A DNA stretch of 32,821 nucleotides, from contig CAKPXF010000029.1 in assembly GCA_934201705.1 (NCBI GenBank), forward strand, positions 1 to 32,821, read 5' to 3'. Below are positions 1-11,000 of this stretch, piece after piece; within the stretch, counting starts at the first letter, position 1; each line of letters starts with the position of its first letter. The notes beneath the pieces are model-generated. The model made no database searches, was not told where the DNA came from, and saw only the letters and a list, made by a program, of their open reading frames with translations. A program made the position numbers and the translations under genes. Source of the stretch: an uncultured Bacilli bacterium (lineage in GTDB: Bacteria > Bacillota_I > Bacilli_A > RFN20 > CAG-631).

Positions 1-2177
1 CCGTTGGCGGGAGCGGGCGAACGAGTGTACCAGGTAACGTATTTTTTATCGTTGGTATTCATCGGCGCACCGTGTAATTTGGCAAAATCGGTTGCTTGCA
101 GGTTTCTTGCGGGATCTTCTGCTCTTACGTCCTTATTAAATCCGTACGCCGTGGTGGTAATATCTCTCAAAGACAGCAAAAATATCTTATCGTCCGTATC
201 TTTGCATTGGTCTGCAAACTTGTTTTTCCCTGCGTTTTCCCCGTAGCCGTAATACTTCGGGTAGTCGTTCGGATTGCTACTTCTCGCGGTGTTGTCGAGG
301 TGCGTGGTCTGTATGATTTCCTTTTGCAATTTGTTGAACACCTCGTTGTAGAAGGTCACGTTCAGCCAACGGCGCAGGAAACAATATTCCCAGTTGTTGG
401 CATAAGTTCCGTCCATATTACCATTCTGATCTGTTCTGAAAACGCCGTATTTTTCGTTATAAAAGCCTTGGTATCTGTCGGGCTGTATCGAAAAGGAATC
501 CAAAGCGATATCGCTCATAATATAGGCGGAATTTCCGCTTGTCGTGAGGATTCTCCACTTTATCGGTTCATACTTGAACCAGTACACTTCAAACGTGAAA
601 TATCCGTTTTTCATGATGTAGCTGCTCAGAGCATAAACCCCCGACGCGCGATAGTCGTTCATTTGAACGCCGAGGTATTTCGTGCCGTTATATATAACGA
701 TTTTTTGCCACATATAAGTAGTACCCTCGTGACTTTCCCAATTATAAGGATTTTCCTTATCACGCGGAAGTGGCGGAGTTCCCGCTATTTCGTTAAGTTT
801 TGCAATTACGTTCTCGTCGCGCTCTAAGGTTTGTGGCCAATAGCCGAAATAGATATATTTGCCATCGCGCGTGTACCTGATGGGGTTAATCTCGTCGCAG
901 GTCGTGCAGATGTCACAAACATAACTATGCTTGCCGTTGGCTGGTATTTCTACTTTAGTGTTATAGCCACAACCATCGCGTTGACATTCGTCGTACGCTT
1001 CCCAACCTGGCAAACAGTCCGCTTGTTTTGCCTCATAGTGTTTGAGAAAATGACCTAATGCTGGCTTTATATATCTATCTTCCTTAGAACAGTAACCGCA
1101 CCCAGCGCGTTTGCAGATATAGTAGTTTCCATTATAACCATCTTCGATGCAAGTTGCGTCGTATGGTTCGTGCCACTCCTTGTCGTGTCCTAAAGCTTGT
1201 AATTCCTTGTATTCGGTGTGATAATTGCAACCTTGGTTGGAACACTTTTTGTATTCCTCGTTGCCCCACTTCTCGCAAGTTGGCTCCACGCGCGGAACGG
1301 TTATAGATAAATTGTGTCCCGTGGCGGAAATTTCCTCGTACCCTTCGGTTTTTCCACAGTAATGGGCACACCTTTTGTATGCTTTCCAGCCGATTTCCGT
1401 ACAAGTCGGTTCTTTTGCGGCAACGTCTTGCATGTCATGCCCGATAGCAGGAATAACGGTCTGCTCAGTATAAGTGCATCCCGGGTTTATGCAACGTCTG
1501 CCGTGAGTAAGCCCTTCTTTTTCGCACTGCGGATCGTAACCTTTTTCTTCGCGTAGGTTGTGATCTGCAAGTTCACCATACTCAAACGTTTCCCTACCTA
1601 AACTGCCACAAATACTACAAACAAGCCGATACACAGCCTTTCTTTGACATGTTGCATTGTCAACCAGATTTCTATCCGTAACTTTTTCGACATAACTGTG
1701 TATATGCTGTTGATCGGCATTTACTAAGCCCGTAACGACAAAATAAGAAAAACTTGTCGTTTCAAAGTATATATTGTTGCCGTCAATCGCTGTTACGAGC
1801 TCCTCTACCTCATTATCGCCCTTGACGTGATAAGTGATGTATCCATTAGACTCGAATGGTTTCGGCATAGTGATTTTGACCTTGCCACTCGGTTGTACCT
1901 TTTCGCCCTCCTTAATAAGGCCGATGTCGAAAACGGCAACCATTGCGCTATCGTAAGGCTTGTCAATTGCTAAAATAGCCGCCTTGCCTTGTTCACTTTC
2001 CAAGGAATGGTATATGGTGTTCAATGTCAAATCTTTTTCAAACACACCATCCGCGGTAATGCCACTTTCGGCAGTTAGTTTGTTTACATGTCCGTTTTTA
2101 CCATTGCAAGCGAAAAGCACAAGACACAACGGCAAAACCAACATAAGTATAAATATTATTAACGATTTTCTCTTCAT
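1..2177 (-). CDS. Cys-repeat lipoprotein with DUF6273-like C-terminal domain (3' end beyond window)
   Basis: The frame is open from an ATG at 2177 to the left edge (725 codons) with no stop, so the gene is cut by the window. AAGGAGG precedes the start. The N-terminus is a lipoprotein signal with lipobox L-F-A-C (Cys24), so the protein should be anchored outside the membrane. Residues about 30-160 form a module containing VQPSGKVKITMP, also present in the next gene (2297-6793). Residues about 180-430 hold several units of the pattern GH...PTC...G...C..C, typical of surface proteins of gut Firmicutes and perhaps metal-binding. From about 440 on, YIYFGYWPQT, WRIL, LRRWLN.TFYN, DKIFLLS and W.TRSP resemble the DUF6273 domain. 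It is the last gene of a four-gene minus-strand run. Ligand and role are unknown; an envelope location is secure, the domain name is recognition from memory. Confidence 0.85.
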   Translation of the reverse strand, partial: MKRKSLIIFILMLVLPLCLVLFACNGKNGHVNKLTAESGITADGVFEKDLTLNTIYHSLESEQGKAAILAIDKPYDSAMVAVFDIGLIKEGEKVQPSGKVKITMPKPFESNGYITYHVKGDNEVEELVTAIDGNNIYFETTSFSYFVVTGLVNADQQHIHSYVEKVTDRNLVDNATCQRKAVYRLVCSICGSLGRETFEYGELADHNLREEKGYDPQCEKEGLTHGRRCINPGCTYTEQTVIPAIGHDMQDVAAKEPTCTEIGWKAYKRCAHYCGKTEGYEEISATGHNLSITVPRVEPTCEKWGNEEYKKCSNQGCNYHTEYKELQALGHDKEWHEPYDATCIEDGYNGNYYICKRAGCGYCSKEDRYIKPALGHFLKHYEAKQADCLPGWEAYDECQRDGCGYNTKVEIPANGKHSYVCDICTTCDEINPIRYTRDGKYIYFGYWPQTLERDENVIAKLNEIAGTPPLPRDKENPYNWESHEGTTYMWQKIVIYNGTKYLGVQMNDYRASGVYALSSYIMKNGYFTFEVYWFKYEPIKWRILTTSGNSAYIMSDIALDSFSIQPDRYQGFYNEKYGVFRTDQNGNMDGTYANNWEYCFLRRWLNVTFYNEVFNKLQKEIIQTTHLDNTARSSNPNDYPKYYGYGENAGKNKFADQCKDTDDKIFLLSLRDITTTAYGFNKDVRAEDPARNLQATDFAKLHGAPMNTNDKKYVTWYTRSPAPAN

Positions 2178-2211
2178 TGCTGCCTCCTTTATTTTTATAT
2201 GAAAATTACAC

Positions 2212-2241
2212 GGATAAGCGGTTTTTTACACCCGCTTATCC
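2212..2241. repeat. Perfect inverted repeat between two surface-protein genes
   Basis: The arms GGATAAGCGG and CCGCTTATCC (10 bp, perfect) enclose a 10-nt loop. It lies between the end of the 1498-residue protein gene and the ribosome site of the lipoprotein gene. No strong T-run follows on the minus strand, so it is a weak terminator at best. It could be an intercistronic hairpin that sets the ratio of the two products. Confidence 0.6.
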
Positions 2242-2296
2242 TGCTAATAACTTAAATGTTATTTTGTTTTATTGATTGTTTCGTTTACTCAAACGC

Positions 2297-5200
2297 TTAG
2301 ACATTCGAGTTTTCATTAAACTTTGCGTACACATACATTCTTTCGTTAATGGTAAATGTATAAGTTGAATCCGCTGATATTAGTTCTTCACTTTGATCAT
2401 CAATGGATTTATACCAGCCAGCAAAAGTAAATCCTTCATTTGCCTTAGCAGTAAGAGTTATCTTCGTTCCTTTTTCAACCATTCTACCATTTCCAAATTC
2501 AACCATTTTATCATTTTCGCTAATATACCCTCCATTATAAGGAGCTACATAAGCATTGAAAAGATGCATTTCTTTTTCTACAAACTTAGCGAAAACGTAC
2601 CAATCGTGGTTCACCGTAAATGTATAAGTCGCATCCTTAGATATAAGCGTTTCGCCTTGCTGCTCGTTATAGAAATACCAGCCAACGAAAGAAAATCCTT
2701 CATTTGCCTCAGCAGTAAGAGTTATCTTCGTTCCTTTTTCAACTGCTCTTCCATTTCCAAATTCAACCATTTTACCATTTTCGGTAATATAACCATAGTT
2801 ATACTCGTAACATTGTGCAAGGAAGTTGAAAAGATGCATTTCTTCTTCTATAAACTTTGCGTACACATACATTCTTTCGTTAATGGTAAATGTATAAGTT
2901 GAGTCCGCTGATATTAATTCTTCACTTTGATCATCAATAGATTTATACCAGCCAGCAAAAGTAAATCCTTCATTTGCCTTAGCAGTAAGAGTTATCTTCG
3001 TTCCTTTTTCAACCATTCTACCATTTCCAAATTCAACCATTTTACCATTTTCGCTAATATAACCTCCATTATAAGGAGCTACATAAGCATTGAAAAGATG
3101 CGTTTCTTTTTCTATAAACTTAGCGAAAACGTACCAATCGTGGTTCACCGTAAATGTATAAGTCGCGTCCTTAGATATAAGCGTTTCGGCTTGATGCTCG
3201 TTATAGAAATACCAACCGACGAAATTAAATCCTTCATTTGCCTTAGCAGTAAGAGTTATCTTCGTTCCTTTTTCAACTGCTCTACCATTTCCAAATTCAA
3301 CAATTCTACCATTTTCGGTAATATAACCATAGTTATACTCGTAACACTGGGCAAGGAAGTTGAATTTTTCCACTATTTTGATATTGATTACTACCTTTAA
3401 CGTAGGGTTGGCAAGATATGTGTAAGTAACAGTGTAAGAACCAACTTTACTAGTATCGAGCATGTTGTTTTCATTGACACCTATTGTACTTTCAACACTG
3501 TATTCCAAGCCACGGCAAAGTCTCTCGTACCTGTCGCCGACTTTTCCGAATACGTTGACATATTCAAAACCAACCCAAGTTTCGCTATTAAGATTTATTA
3601 TATATTCTTCTTTTGGGTTGCCATTTTCGTCAGTTTCAAAGCCGTAATCGTTAAGGTCATGAAGCTTAATCTCGGTTACAGTGTTTCTAAACAAAGCAGT
3701 CAGATTAACATTGCCTGTTTCTTCACTTACTATAAACGTGTATTTAAGGTCAGTTGAAAGTAACGAGTCCGCATTGTAACCTTCACTATCAGAAGATGGG
3801 AACCAGCCTATAAAGCGGTAGCCCTCGTTTGGTTTAACTTCAATGGTAACACTTGCATTGTTGGGCAGATCGCCGACATAAAAGCCGTTTTCGGTAACGC
3901 CTTCGCCTACGAACTCGCCCGCGCCGTCATTTTCTATTCTCGCATAGACGAAGAACGAATAGTCGAATCTTGCATAGATGGTAGCGTCTTTGTTTACGGT
4001 GAACTCGGCAACTTCTTTGTCGGAAATAAGCGCGGCATTTTCGCCTTCGCCGTCATACCAGCCGAGGAATTTAAAGTAAACGGCCTCTCCGCTTGCAGAA
4101 ACTTTAACCTTGGAACCCTCGGTAACCACAAATTGCAGTTGTTTTTCGGCGGGAGAATAACCCTCGATATTATTGTTGTAAATGTTTCCGTGTTCGCCCG
4201 CAATAACGGTTAAGGTAACTCTTTCCTTTTCGGCAAACTGCGCGAAAATATAGGTGTTGTCGGTTATCGTAAAGGTTTCGGTCACATTCGACGAATAGAA
4301 GCGATTTCCTTCGGAGCCGGAGTTGGAGTTGGCTATATACCAACCGGCAAACCTGTATCCCTCATTGGGTACAGCCGTCAGCGTGAGCGTTCCGCCGAGG
4401 TCGACTTCTTCTCTGTATCCGTCGGGATCTTTTACCACGACTTTGCCGTCTTTCTGTATCACGCCCTGCGTGCCGTCCCTATCTAGCAGATACGAATACG
4501 TTTCGGCTTTGGGTACGTGTACCGTGAGCGTGGCACTTACGGTCTTGTCATACTTGTAAGTAATTACGATTTCATGATTGCCCGTCTTTGTGTAGTCTAC
4601 TTTGCTTGCGTCTACAATGTATTCAGACGCGTCAAGAACGTTGCCGTTGTTAGTCGTTACGGTAAGCCCCGTAAGGTCGGCTTGTTTTTTGGTCGACAAG
4701 TCGTAACGGAAGAATCCGTATTCAAACTCATCGCAGGTTACTTTAATCGTCTTGATTTCTTCAACGAATAAGGCTTTGATATGCACGTCTACGCCGTTCT
4801 GTCTGAACTCATATTCGGTTTCCGTCGAAACGGGTTCTTCGGAAAGGTTACCCTCTTCGTCCACCAGATACCAACCGGCGAATTTATATCCTTCGGCGGG
4901 TTTTGCCTGCAACACTTTTGAATAACCGAGAGCGAAATAATTTAAAACAAGGGGATCGTTACTCGTCTTAATTTCGTTAAACTCATTGTTTTTCTCTGTG
5001 ATAGAGCCTTTGCCTCCGAGTTCGACTGTAAGATGCGCGAACCGTTCCGAAACGTACACGATGAAAGCGTTGTATACTTCATCTTTCATCGCTTTGTTTA
5101 TCCTGCTGAAATGTACAGTGTATTTTATTTGGTAGTGGCCTTCTTTATTGAAGTCCAGTCCGCCGTAATCTATGGAATAATCGCCGAAGGACAATTGTAC

Positions 5201-6793
5201 GTATTCAAACTCGTTGACGCTCGGGGGATCTTTACGGCGAAGACCTCTTACGTCCAGCCTCAAAAAGTCGGTTTCGGGCGTGCCGGGTTTGTAATACAAT
5301 ACGCTCTTCGCTTCAAAGTATACTGGGCCGTCTTTGCCTGCCCGAGGCAGTCCCGACTGGCCCACCCAGTGATGCAACTGATAAACGTCGGTTTTGAGAT
5401 TGGATTTTTCGGGTTTGATTTTGAACATAGCGATAATGCTTAAATCATAGTCGCTCATGCCGACTTCGTAAGTCGCATTTTCGGAGATACGATCACCGAG
5501 AACGCCGCCGGCATACCATCTGTACCAACCGTCGAATTCGAAATCGCGAGCGGGTACGGCGGTAATGCTGTACTTCTGATCTTTTTCGGTGAAGATAAGC
5601 TGTTTTTTGATGTAGGTGTCATATTTTTCTTTCATATAGAAGTGTCCGCCTATTCCGGCTCTAACCATAATGTCGCTGTTCTTCTCGGAAACATAAACGG
5701 TTATAACAAGAGTAAGTTCTTTTTCGTCGCTGACTCTGACCTTATATTCCACGCGATACTCGCCCTCTTTGGAATAATCGATTTCGTCAAGCCCCGAAAC
5801 AACGAATTGTTCGGGCGCAAGAAGCGTGTACACATGTCTGAAGTATTTTCTCTTTTTACCCTTGATTATAAGTTTGCTTAAGTCGATTGCCGTCTGATTG
5901 CCGGGTTTGATGTATACCGATGTAGCGGCTCTTCCGTCCGTATAGCCCTTAGGCATGTTTGAAGTACCGGGGAACGCCCATATGCTTTCCATATCGGTAA
6001 GATCAGCTGCGAATTTGCAAACGATCGTCGTTGTGCCGGCAACGGTTTTGTGTTCAACGAGGCTTTCCGTTGAAAACGGAGTGCTTTCGATTTTTCCGTC
6101 TTTCTCCATAAACCAGCCGCCAAGAACAAAATCATATCCGCATTCAACGGAAAGGCTCAATTTTTTGTTCGCTTTGGAATAGATTGTCTTTTCTTCGCCG
6201 GAATAGATTTCGTCAATTACACTATATTCTAACCTATTATAAAATTTGAATTCAGATGATACGATAACCGTTCCCTCGCACGGACCGGGATTCTTTATAA
6301 CGAGCGTCGAACTATTTGAGTTGTCAAGAAAAACGTAATGAGAGAAAGAGTCCGTTTCAAAAATAACTTTCCCGTCTTTGAACTCGCAGTCAAGTAGTTC
6401 GACTTTGGTTTCACTCTTGATGTGGAAAACCATATATTCTTCGACACCTTCTATAGGCGCTGGTACAGATACTTTAACTTTTCCATCTGGTTGTACTTTT
6501 AATCCATCCGATTCTACTGAAATGTCAATTACCGCCATTTTTTCGTCGACTAGCAACTTGAACTCATCAGGCAGTTTATCAATCGTGCTTTTGACGGTTT
6601 CTTCAGTCATTTCCATATTTTCGGTTATAAGTTTTGCTTTTTTTTCGAAATTTCCACCAGTAAGCGTAACTCCTGTGCTACTTTTTAGTTCATTCGTTTT
6701 GCCTCTGTCGTTGTAACTAACGCAGATTGCAAAAATGCACAGGCCTATCGCGACAAATATCGCAGATATGATGCAAATTAGTTTTTTCTTCAT
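2297..6793 (-). CDS. Large InlB/Flg_new-repeat surface protein, 1498 residues
   Basis: The start ATG at 6793 has AAGGAGA eight bases upstream. The N-terminal hydrophobic segment (residues about 5-27) is a signal peptide or signal anchor; the Cys residues there do not form a proper lipobox. Residues about 35-155 carry the same VQPDGKVKVSVPAP module as the neighbouring lipoprotein. The rest is a string of bacterial repeat domains of the InlB B-repeat/Flg_new type, recognisable by F.GWY ... T.YAKF units about 70-90 residues apart, with some Ig-like segments (Y..TG.Y.V.YTY) between them. The last 350 residues are two almost identical double modules. There is no LPXTG motif or C-terminal membrane segment. 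It is likely an adhesin-like or envelope structural protein; the binding partner is unknown. Confidence 0.88.
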   Translation of the reverse strand: MKKKLICIISAIFVAIGLCIFAICVSYNDRGKTNELKSSTGVTLTGGNFEKKAKLITENMEMTEETVKSTIDKLPDEFKLLVDEKMAVIDISVESDGLKVQPDGKVKVSVPAPIEGVEEYMVFHIKSETKVELLDCEFKDGKVIFETDSFSHYVFLDNSNSSTLVIKNPGPCEGTVIVSSEFKFYNRLEYSVIDEIYSGEEKTIYSKANKKLSLSVECGYDFVLGGWFMEKDGKIESTPFSTESLVEHKTVAGTTTIVCKFAADLTDMESIWAFPGTSNMPKGYTDGRAATSVYIKPGNQTAIDLSKLIIKGKKRKYFRHVYTLLAPEQFVVSGLDEIDYSKEGEYRVEYKVRVSDEKELTLVITVYVSEKNSDIMVRAGIGGHFYMKEKYDTYIKKQLIFTEKDQKYSITAVPARDFEFDGWYRWYAGGVLGDRISENATYEVGMSDYDLSIIAMFKIKPEKSNLKTDVYQLHHWVGQSGLPRAGKDGPVYFEAKSVLYYKPGTPETDFLRLDVRGLRRKDPPSVNEFEYVQLSFGDYSIDYGGLDFNKEGHYQIKYTVHFSRINKAMKDEVYNAFIVYVSERFAHLTVELGGKGSITEKNNEFNEIKTSNDPLVLNYFALGYSKVLQAKPAEGYKFAGWYLVDEEGNLSEEPVSTETEYEFRQNGVDVHIKALFVEEIKTIKVTCDEFEYGFFRYDLSTKKQADLTGLTVTTNNGNVLDASEYIVDASKVDYTKTGNHEIVITYKYDKTVSATLTVHVPKAETYSYLLDRDGTQGVIQKDGKVVVKDPDGYREEVDLGGTLTLTAVPNEGYRFAGWYIANSNSGSEGNRFYSSNVTETFTITDNTYIFAQFAEKERVTLTVIAGEHGNIYNNNIEGYSPAEKQLQFVVTEGSKVKVSASGEAVYFKFLGWYDGEGENAALISDKEVAEFTVNKDATIYARFDYSFFVYARIENDGAGEFVGEGVTENGFYVGDLPNNASVTIEVKPNEGYRFIGWFPSSDSEGYNADSLLSTDLKYTFIVSEETGNVNLTALFRNTVTEIKLHDLNDYGFETDENGNPKEEYIINLNSETWVGFEYVNVFGKVGDRYERLCRGLEYSVESTIGVNENNMLDTSKVGSYTVTYTYLANPTLKVVINIKIVEKFNFLAQCYEYNYGYITENGRIVEFGNGRAVEKGTKITLTAKANEGFNFVGWYFYNEHQAETLISKDATYTFTVNHDWYVFAKFIEKETHLFNAYVAPYNGGYISENGKMVEFGNGRMVEKGTKITLTAKANEGFTFAGWYKSIDDQSEELISADSTYTFTINERMYVYAKFIEEEMHLFNFLAQCYEYNYGYITENGKMVEFGNGRAVEKGTKITLTAEANEGFSFVGWYFYNEQQGETLISKDATYTFTVNHDWYVFAKFVEKEMHLFNAYVAPYNGGYISENDKMVEFGNGRMVEKGTKITLTAKANEGFTFAGWYKSIDDQSEELISADSTYTFTINERMYVYAKFNENSNV
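2318..3364 (-). repeat. 534-bp tandem duplication inside the InlB-repeat gene
   Basis: Unit 1 (2318-2851) and unit 2 (2852-3364) are near identical. For example, AAACTTTGCGTAC recurs exactly 534 bases apart, and differences are single bases. 534 is divisible by 3, so the frame is kept. Each unit encodes two diverged InlB-type modules (one with YEYNYGYITENG, one with APYNGGYISEN), giving an ABAB order at residues about 1144-1490. High identity means a recent duplication or ongoing homogenisation, and copy number may vary between strains. Confidence 0.93.
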
Positions 6794-6971
6794 ATATTTT
6801 GTCTCCTTTTTCTTTTTTTTATTTTTTTAAACCGCAAATTAAATTTGTAATTCAAAAATTAAATTTTGATTATTAAGTGCTGCAAAATTATTCTTTACCC
6901 TGCCTTTTTGTGTCAGTAATCGACTTATAGGTGGGTTTTTGCCTTTTTTGATTCAGTACGCCTTTGCTAGG

Positions 6972-7919
6972 TTATTTTACTACAACGGCATACTTATATT
7001 TAATTGTGCCCATTCCCTCTACGATATTGGTCTGGATAATGGTTGCTTTATCTATTGACAACTCAAATGTTGATCCATGGAACAATCCGAATTCGTGAGC
7101 TGTGATTTCTTTTTCCATATCTTCTTGACTGTCGTAGAACACGATTGCAGTACCTTTGATTTTGTACAACAACACACAGATGCCTTGACCGCCTTCTTCG
7201 CCAGGGGATTGATCAAAGGTCACCGTCACGGTATTTTTGTCAGTTGCAAACTCAAATGAAATCTTTGATAAGTTATGTAATTGAATAAACTGTTCTTCCG
7301 TCATTTCCATTCCCGCAAGAACCGCTTGTTTGGCTGTTATAGACTCCCACTCGACAATAGCGTCAATCTTGTTGAAAACTTTGCCTTTAATGTCGGCAGT
7401 CGCCCACTTTGCGTAAAGTGTGAACACCCTTGCCGGCATATATGAAAAACTGAATTCCGTGTCGGAAAGTGTTGCTCCGCCATCTATACTTTCATACCAG
7501 CCTGCAAAAACAAAGCCATCTTTGATGGGAGCAGTAGGAGCCGTGATTGCCTCCCCTGCTTTTGCCTTAACTGGTTGTACTACACTGCCGCCTTTGCTGT
7601 CAAAGGTTATTGTATATTCTTTTTCGACGACAAGTTTATCAATCTGTTCAGTCTTTTCTTTGTGGCAAACCATACATGTGTAAACCATGACACCTTCTTT
7701 TTCTGTAGTCGGTTCAACACTCACGCTACCATCATTCCAAGAATGCTCATCTTTATCTTTAGTTTCCTTACAACCATTGTCTGCACACGCATGCCAATGA
7801 TGAGTCTCATTATAGCTCCATTCTTTTAAATAATTATGTTTTCCACCATTGCTGCAAGCTGTGAAAAGGACAATTGTCAGCACTAATGTCATAATTGTTA
7901 TAAACGACTTTCTTTTCAT
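6972..7919 (-). CDS. Small lipoprotein with one InlB B-repeat
   Basis: 315 residues with AAAGGAG before the ATG at 7919. The lipobox is F-T-A-C (Cys22). Residues about 28-95 hold His/Cys-rich text (HHWHACADNGC, YTCMVCHKE) like the Cys repeats in the neighbours. Residues about 103-170 are a classic InlB B-repeat (ITFDSKGG ... GFVFAGWY ... FTLYAKW). The C-terminal 140 residues form an unrecognised, probably beta-rich domain ending in IKYKYAVVVK. It lies between the two larger surface-protein genes on the same strand, and its N-terminal MKRKS matches that of the lipoprotein at 1-2177. Probably a membrane-tethered binding or structural protein; no enzymatic motif is seen. Confidence 0.88.
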   Translation of the reverse strand: MKRKSFITIMTLVLTIVLFTACSNGGKHNYLKEWSYNETHHWHACADNGCKETKDKDEHSWNDGSVSVEPTTEKEGVMVYTCMVCHKEKTEQIDKLVVEKEYTITFDSKGGSVVQPVKAKAGEAITAPTAPIKDGFVFAGWYESIDGGATLSDTEFSFSYMPARVFTLYAKWATADIKGKVFNKIDAIVEWESITAKQAVLAGMEMTEEQFIQLHNLSKISFEFATDKNTVTVTFDQSPGEEGGQGICVLLYKIKGTAIVFYDSQEDMEKEITAHEFGLFHGSTFELSIDKATIIQTNIVEGMGTIKYKYAVVVK

Positions 7920-8001
7920 AATTTTGCTCCTTTGATTTAAGTATTTAAGTTATTTATTTCAAATCGCTGAAAATTTCGACTTAAAATTGTTTCTATTTTA
8001 T

Positions 8002-11000
8002 TTATTGTTTTTTCTTGCCAATTTCTTTGATTATAGCGATTAAATCGGCAAACGATTTTTTTCTAATTGCAAACCAGAATATCGCAAACCCGATAATTCC
8101 TGTGCCTGCAAGGCTTCCAATAATGATGCCAACAATCGCTCCGCCTGAAAGCCCCTCTTTTTTGCTTAGTTTGACTTCTAACACGTCTTCGTATACAGCT
8201 ATAAGAGTTGTTTCGCCCGTTACGGTAAAAGTGTATTCAGCATCGGTGTTCACAATATTTCCACTTGCATCCTTCCAACCCTTAAACACTTTGCCTGCTA
8301 CTGGAGCATCTGCCATTATGGTTACGATGTCCCCAATTGTTAACCTTCCTCCACCCGAACCACCGATAATGGTAACTTCCGCTTTAACAAGTTTTGCTAT
8401 CGTAAGGTCGGCAATCTCTTCTCCGTTTTCGTCAAAGTGCTTTTTGCAGAAACTACAATCTTTGTGTCCTCTTATGCCTTCCGTTTCTTCAGTTGCCGAT
8501 ACTTCGTCTACCCATTCACCGAAACGGTGCTCCTTAGGAGTTAAAAGCGTGCTTTCGTCAACGATTAGCTTAGTTGCCAATTCATCTTCAAATTTCATTT
8601 CGCAGCCGTCACACTTGTAATATGGTTTTTTGCCTTCTTTCGTACAAGTGGCGTCCTCACCAGGAACAAAAATGGTGTGGTGCGTATTATGCGCGAGCGC
8701 AGGATCTATTATATAGCCACAATCAAGGCATTTTACAGGATCGTCATCAGTTGCAGCCATCCTGTCAGGTCGGTGAGTAGCAATATCGTTTTTCACTTTG
8801 CAGTTTTTACACTCATGATAATGCATATCCTTGTTTGACGACCATTTGGTCTTAAAATCGTGAATTATGGTTTCTGCAAGTGTGATTTCATTACTGCAAG
8901 TGGCTTCCGTAAAGATCTTGCTGCACTCCTCACGCTGACACTTAAAATACACGATATTGCCGTCATTGCCCTCTGAGCATGGATTTGCATCGTGACGTAT
9001 AACTAAATGTCCCTTAGGAATTGTCGCAATCACGTCGTACCACATCATAGTGCGATTGGCGTCAAAAAAAGCTTTTTTGCACCCTTTACAAACGTACTTA
9101 TCTTTTATTCCGTCCTCGGTACAAGTTGCAGGTTTACCTGCCTCTAAAATAACAGTTTCGTGCGGACAGTCGATTGTGCGGGATAATTGCACACGAAATA
9201 CTATTTCTTTGTCATTTGTGCTTTTTTTCCAATACTCTAGTGTCGCTCCTGAGATTGTGAGTTTACCAAGCCAGTTTTTAAGGCCACTCACATTATTAGC
9301 TGACGGCATAACCATTCCATCTGGTGCTGTGACGATAACGTCAACAGTAGAAGCTGCGTTTGTCATAAACTTACCATCGTACACGTTATCCCAATTGCTC
9401 AACGTCACCGCATATCCGTTTTTTTCATTTACTTGATAATTTGCGGCAAAATTGTCATTGTATGGTTGTTCAAAGTCAATGTCAACGCTTTGCACAGCGT
9501 TATCCAAACGCAACAACACAATAACAATTAAATTTCCGAGATGGTCTATTTGTTTACTCAACACTTCCCCTCTTGTTGACATGACGTTCAGTTCGTCAAG
9601 ATTTTCGGGGAATTTGCAATTTGATTGTGGGGTGAAAACGTATCTCATCACGCTGTTGTTTTTTACAAGTACGGTTTCATACTCGTTGGCATTACACAAG
9701 GTGCCGTTGCCATCACGGCTTAGCGATGCTTGAAGATTGATTTCGTCACCCACAATAACGTTACCTTTTTTTATCGTCGGAAAAAATAGTGGTTTATATG
9801 GCATACCATAATGATATTCAGGCACGTCAATTAAGATTTCTTTAATGTACTCTCCTGAAGAACACTCCGTGCAAATTCCGTTAACGAAATTATGTGTCTT
9901 AAAATCTCCATATTCACACCCGCAAATGTCGCCGTTTGAGGCTGTATATGTGCAGGTTGCGCGCTTTTGGCAAGTTGCCGTTCCACCACGCGGATTGTGT
10001 CTCAAATTAGCATCTTCTTTTCCACAATGTTTGCAAAATCCAAGGTGATTGTCTTCACCGTGCACTCTGTACGACCTAAACTCGAATTTATGCCCTGTTG
10101 CCGCAAGATACTCTTCACCACAAGTGTCACACTTTGCGCCGCTTAAACAAGTTTGAATGCCTCCACTGTGTTTTTCTTTTATGACATTACCACTTACGTC
10201 CTTTTCAATCTCGCCACAAGCACACTTAAATAAGTGAGAAGTTTTATCATCCTCGCTTGCGACAGCAGAGAAATTGTGCTTTGCATCGGGGTTGCCAAGT
10301 TCGCCACATGTTTTACACTTTGCGTTGCAGTCAGGATAAAACTCGTGTCTTGCATACTGCGAGCCTTTGTCAAAAGCAGGGGCAACGCCAGGGCAAGCAG
10401 GATCAGTGCATTTGGTGTATCCGTGATGTTCGTAATCTATTTGTCCGATTTCTTCAACCCATGTATGCTCATGTCCGCCCGATACTTCTGCAATCGTAAC
10501 AGGAATATCACAAGTTTGTCCATCCGCCGCCGTTGCAGTGATATACATCATTCCGCCGCCCATTGCATTTTTGGCAATTATTTGATAGTAACAATTCGAT
10601 TCATCAAAAACATTGACAGTTTGAATTACCATTCCTATTGGGGCAATCTTTGCCGCATAAGTATAAGGAGCAGGAGCACCACTGATCCACATACCTGTGT
10701 CGGTAAAATCTGTGCTAATTTTGCCAGATACCTTTTCGTTGATTCTAGGAGATATGTATCGCGGATAACCAAGATACGTCATTCCTTTGGAAATGATAAA
10801 ATCCATATATATTATTGTTGAAATGTTGTTTTGCCCTGCGGTGTCCCAAAGTTCTATATCCATGCCTTTGCCGAGTTTTGCACCTAAAACTTGTAGATTC
10901 CTTTTAAGTAGGTCGACATCTTTGGAAAGTTTATAGTTTTCTTTCGTTGTAAAGCAGACTCGTATACAATACGCAACTTTTTGCTCAATCAGTTGATTTT

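Noticed and set aside
96..1058. Plus-strand open frames of 243 and 75 codons
   Set aside because: They mirror the minus-strand lipoprotein gene codon for codon and lack ribosome sites and protein-like sequence.
2318..3364. CRISPR-like regular repeats
   Set aside because: The repeats are long coding units within one open frame, without short repeats and unique spacers. No CRISPR array is present in the window.
2393..3400. Two repeated plus-strand frames (169 and 157 codons)
   Set aside because: They are antisense shadows of the duplicated InlB-type repeats, and their repetition only reflects the duplication.
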